Source: an uncultured Pseudoflavonifractor sp. (GTDB lineage: Bacteria > Bacillota > Clostridia > Oscillospirales > Oscillospiraceae). Taken from it: a DNA stretch of 5,630 nucleotides. Location: the NCBI GenBank assembly GCA_947565875.1, contig CANOHR010000080.1, positions 1 to 5,630 of the forward strand. The letters run 5' to 3'. Below are positions 4,191 to 5,630 of this stretch, piece after piece; positions within the stretch are counted from its first letter, which is position 1, and each line of letters starts with the position of its first letter. The translations under genes were made by a program, and so were the position numbers. The notes under the pieces were generated by a model. That model was given only the letters and a program-made list of their open reading frames with translations, was not told where the DNA came from and did no database searches.

Positions 4191-4918
4191 AGGATCTCCT
4201 CCTTCTCCAGCACAGGGCCGTCCTTACAGATGCGCTTGCTGCCGTATTTGGTCTTGCAGGAGCAGCCCATACAGGCCCCAAAGCCGCAGCCCATCCGCTC
4301 CTCAAAGCTATATTGTCCCGAGGTCTCCGACAACTCCCACACTGCCTTCAGCATGGGCTCCGGGCCGCAGGTATAGACGTAGGTATACTCCCCCGCCGCC
4401 TTCATGCCGTCGGTGACCAGTCCCTTTTGCCCGTTGGAGCCGTCCTGGGTCCACACATCTGCCGTGGCCCCCAGGGCCAGAAACTCCTTCTCATAAAAGG
4501 CCTCCTCCCGGGAGGGGAAGCCCAGCACCACATGGGGCTTTTTTCCCGCTTCCCTCAGGCGGCGGCACAGCAGATAGAGGGGGGGCACGCCCACGCCTCC
4601 CCCTACCAGAAGGGGCCGGTCCCCCGCCGGGGAAAGATCGTAGCCGTTTCCAAGGCCGGTGAGCAGGTCCAGCTTTTTTCCCGGCTCATAGCCGGTCATG
4701 GCCTGGGTCCCCTCCCCCACCACCTTGTAGATAAGCCGCAGCCGGTCACCCTCCACGTCGCACACCGAGATAGGGCGGCGGAGAAACTTTCCCTTCAGAC
4801 GCACATTGACAAACTGGCCGGGGGCGGTGATAGGGCTGGTATCCCCCTCCAGATCCATCTGCCAGACGGAGCTTGTCAGCGGCTTATTTTCCTTTATGGC
4901 AAAGAGGCTCTCCTTCAT
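4184..4918 (-). CDS. pyrK: Dihydroorotate dehydrogenase class 1B, electron-transfer subunit (FAD, 2Fe-2S)
   Basis: Carries electrons from PyrD's FMN through a 2Fe-2S cluster and FAD to NAD+. The 244 residues show the ferredoxin-reductase layout. A FAD-binding barrel includes RRPISV (47-52). An NAD-binding half begins LLVGGGVGVPPLY (103-115) and includes YTCGPEPML (182-190). A C-terminal cluster motif has Cys211, Cys216, Cys219 and Cys231 (MGCGFGACMGC ... RICKDGPV), the C-x4-C-x2-C-x11-C pattern of PyrK; Cys221 is extra. ATG 4918 overlaps the carB stop in ATGA, preceded by a GGGGGAG-type site. The TAG stop overlaps the pyrD GTG start, so PyrK and PyrD are likely made in balanced amounts. Confidence 0.97.
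   Translation of the reverse strand: MKESLFAIKENKPLTSSVWQMDLEGDTSPITAPGQFVNVRLKGKFLRRPISVCDVEGDRLRLIYKVVGEGTQAMTGYEPGKKLDLLTGLGNGYDLSPAGDRPLLVGGGVGVPPLYLLCRRLREAGKKPHVVLGFPSREEAFYEKEFLALGATADVWTQDGSNGQKGLVTDGMKAAGEYTYVYTCGPEPMLKAVWELSETSGQYSFEERMGCGFGACMGCSCKTKYGSKRICKDGPVLEKEEILW
4198..4204 (-). promoter_or_regulatory. Ribosome binding site that fixes the pyrD GTG start
   Basis: AAGGAGG on the minus strand with a 7-nt spacer (AGATCCT) to the GTG at 4190. The site lies inside the last codons of pyrK. No ATG in frame is as well placed, so GTG is the start. Confidence 0.85.
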
Positions 4919-5630
4919 CTCTTCTCCCCCGCGTCGATGGTGGATATGGTCAAGGTGGTCTCCTCCAGCACGTCCAGCAGCACCCTGACCGTGTCCAGAG
5001 AGGTAAAGAGGGGCACGTCGTTCTCCACCGACAGGCGGCGGATCATATACCCGTCGGCAGTCACGTCGGGGGAGCCAATGTCCCGTGTGTTCAGTACATA
5101 GGCGATATGTCCCTGCCTGAGGGCGTTGGGGATATCCTCGCTGCCCTCCGCAGGAGTTTTCCCGCTGATCTTATGGAGGACCCGAGTCCGGATCCCCTGC
5201 TCCTTCAGGAACCGGGCGGTACCCTGGGTGGCCTCGATATTGAAGCCCAGGTTGTAGAAGCGGCGGATCAGGGGAAGGGCCTCCTCCTTGTCGCTGTCGG
5301 CAATGGTGGCAAGAACGGTGCCGTAATTTTGCAGCTTCATTCCAGAGGCCTGAAGGGCCTTATAGACCGCCCGGTAGAGGGTGTCGTCGTAACCGATGGC
5401 CTCGCCGGTGGACTTCATCTCCGGGGAGAGGTAGGTATCCAGGCCCTGGATCTTGGCGAAGGAGAATACCGGAGCCTTCACAAACCAGCGCTTCTTCTCC
5501 TCCGGGTAGAGGGTAAAGATCCCCTGTTCCTTCAGGCTGACGCCCAGGATCACATTGGTGGCGATATCGGCCAGACTGTAGCCCGTGGCCTTGCTGAGGA
5601 AGGGCACCGTCCGGGAGGAACGGGGATTCA
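4915..5630 (-). CDS. carB: Carbamoyl phosphate synthetase large chain, C-terminal part (runs off the right edge)
   Basis: The large chain makes carbamoyl phosphate from bicarbonate, ammonia (from CarA's glutamine) and 2 ATP. About 237 codons are present, roughly the last fifth to quarter of a chain that is near 1,070 residues in the family. The frame is open to the window edge, where it reads NPRSSRTVPFLSKATG, a hallmark of the second ATP-grasp half; the GTG at 5607 is therefore internal and not a start. Next come VKAPVFSF and SPEMKSTGEAIG (about 68-79 of this fragment). From about residue 100 an MGS-like allosteric domain follows (GTVLATIADSDKEEA, ATQGTARFL, LNTRDIG), where UMP and other effectors bind in E. 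coli. It ends IDAGEKR, TGA, overlapping the pyrK ATG by 4 nt. carA is expected just upstream but not seen. Confidence 0.97.
   Translation of the reverse strand, partial: NPRSSRTVPFLSKATGYSLADIATNVILGVSLKEQGIFTLYPEEKKRWFVKAPVFSFAKIQGLDTYLSPEMKSTGEAIGYDDTLYRAVYKALQASGMKLQNYGTVLATIADSDKEEALPLIRRFYNLGFNIEATQGTARFLKEQGIRTRVLHKISGKTPAEGSEDIPNALRQGHIAYVLNTRDIGSPDVTADGYMIRRLSVENDVPLFTSLDTVRVLLDVLEETTLTISTIDAGEKR

Noticed and set aside
5605..5607. GTG at 5607 as the start of a separate MGS-like domain protein
   Set aside because: The frame is open upstream to the window edge and reads NPRSSRT directly before it, a conserved internal CarB motif, so this is the C-terminal part of carB.

Overview
The window is a GC-rich bacterial segment, and almost all coding capacity is on the minus strand. 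Firmicutes are suggested by the NAD-dependent class 1B dihydroorotate dehydrogenase (a PyrK/PyrD pair), by strong AGGAGG-type ribosome binding sites and by the tightly overlapping pyr genes. The high GC content, together with small dispersed palindromes of the GTAGGGGCG...CGCCCGCC type, would fit a gut clostridial lineage such as Oscillospiraceae. That placement is inference from composition and style, not a database match.

Layout, in the direction of transcription (right to left): the 3' end of carB (4915-5630, open at the right edge), pyrK (4184-4918), pyrD (3270-4190), pyrF (2576-3277), a 92-bp gap with one palindromic repeat, pyrE (1851-2483), and pyrB (751-1854). All junctions except pyrF-pyrE overlap by 4 to 8 nt, so this is one translationally coupled operon. 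Next comes a non-coding stretch of about 580 bp (167-750). It holds a two-hairpin element, six palindromic repeat units in mixed orientation, an AT-rich inverted repeat and a strong intrinsic terminator. The left edge carries the first 55 codons of a MoxR-family AAA+ ATPase gene.

Together the pyr genes supply most of de novo UMP synthesis. CarB makes carbamoyl phosphate. PyrB joins it to aspartate. PyrD/PyrK oxidise dihydroorotate to orotate using NAD+. PyrE adds phosphoribose, and PyrF decarboxylates OMP to UMP. carA and pyrC are not in the window; carA probably lies just upstream of carB. No PyrR gene or PyrR-type attenuator is visible, though the operon's promoter lies outside the window.

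The most notable point is PyrB. Its catalytic domain resembles the E. coli type that normally partners PyrI. It carries a C-terminal extension whose four cysteines have exactly the spacing of the PyrI zinc domain, but the nucleotide-binding (allosteric) domain of PyrI is absent. The second point is the palindrome family, whose units keep fixed ends while their inner stems vary with compensating changes. One copy lies inside the pyr operon.
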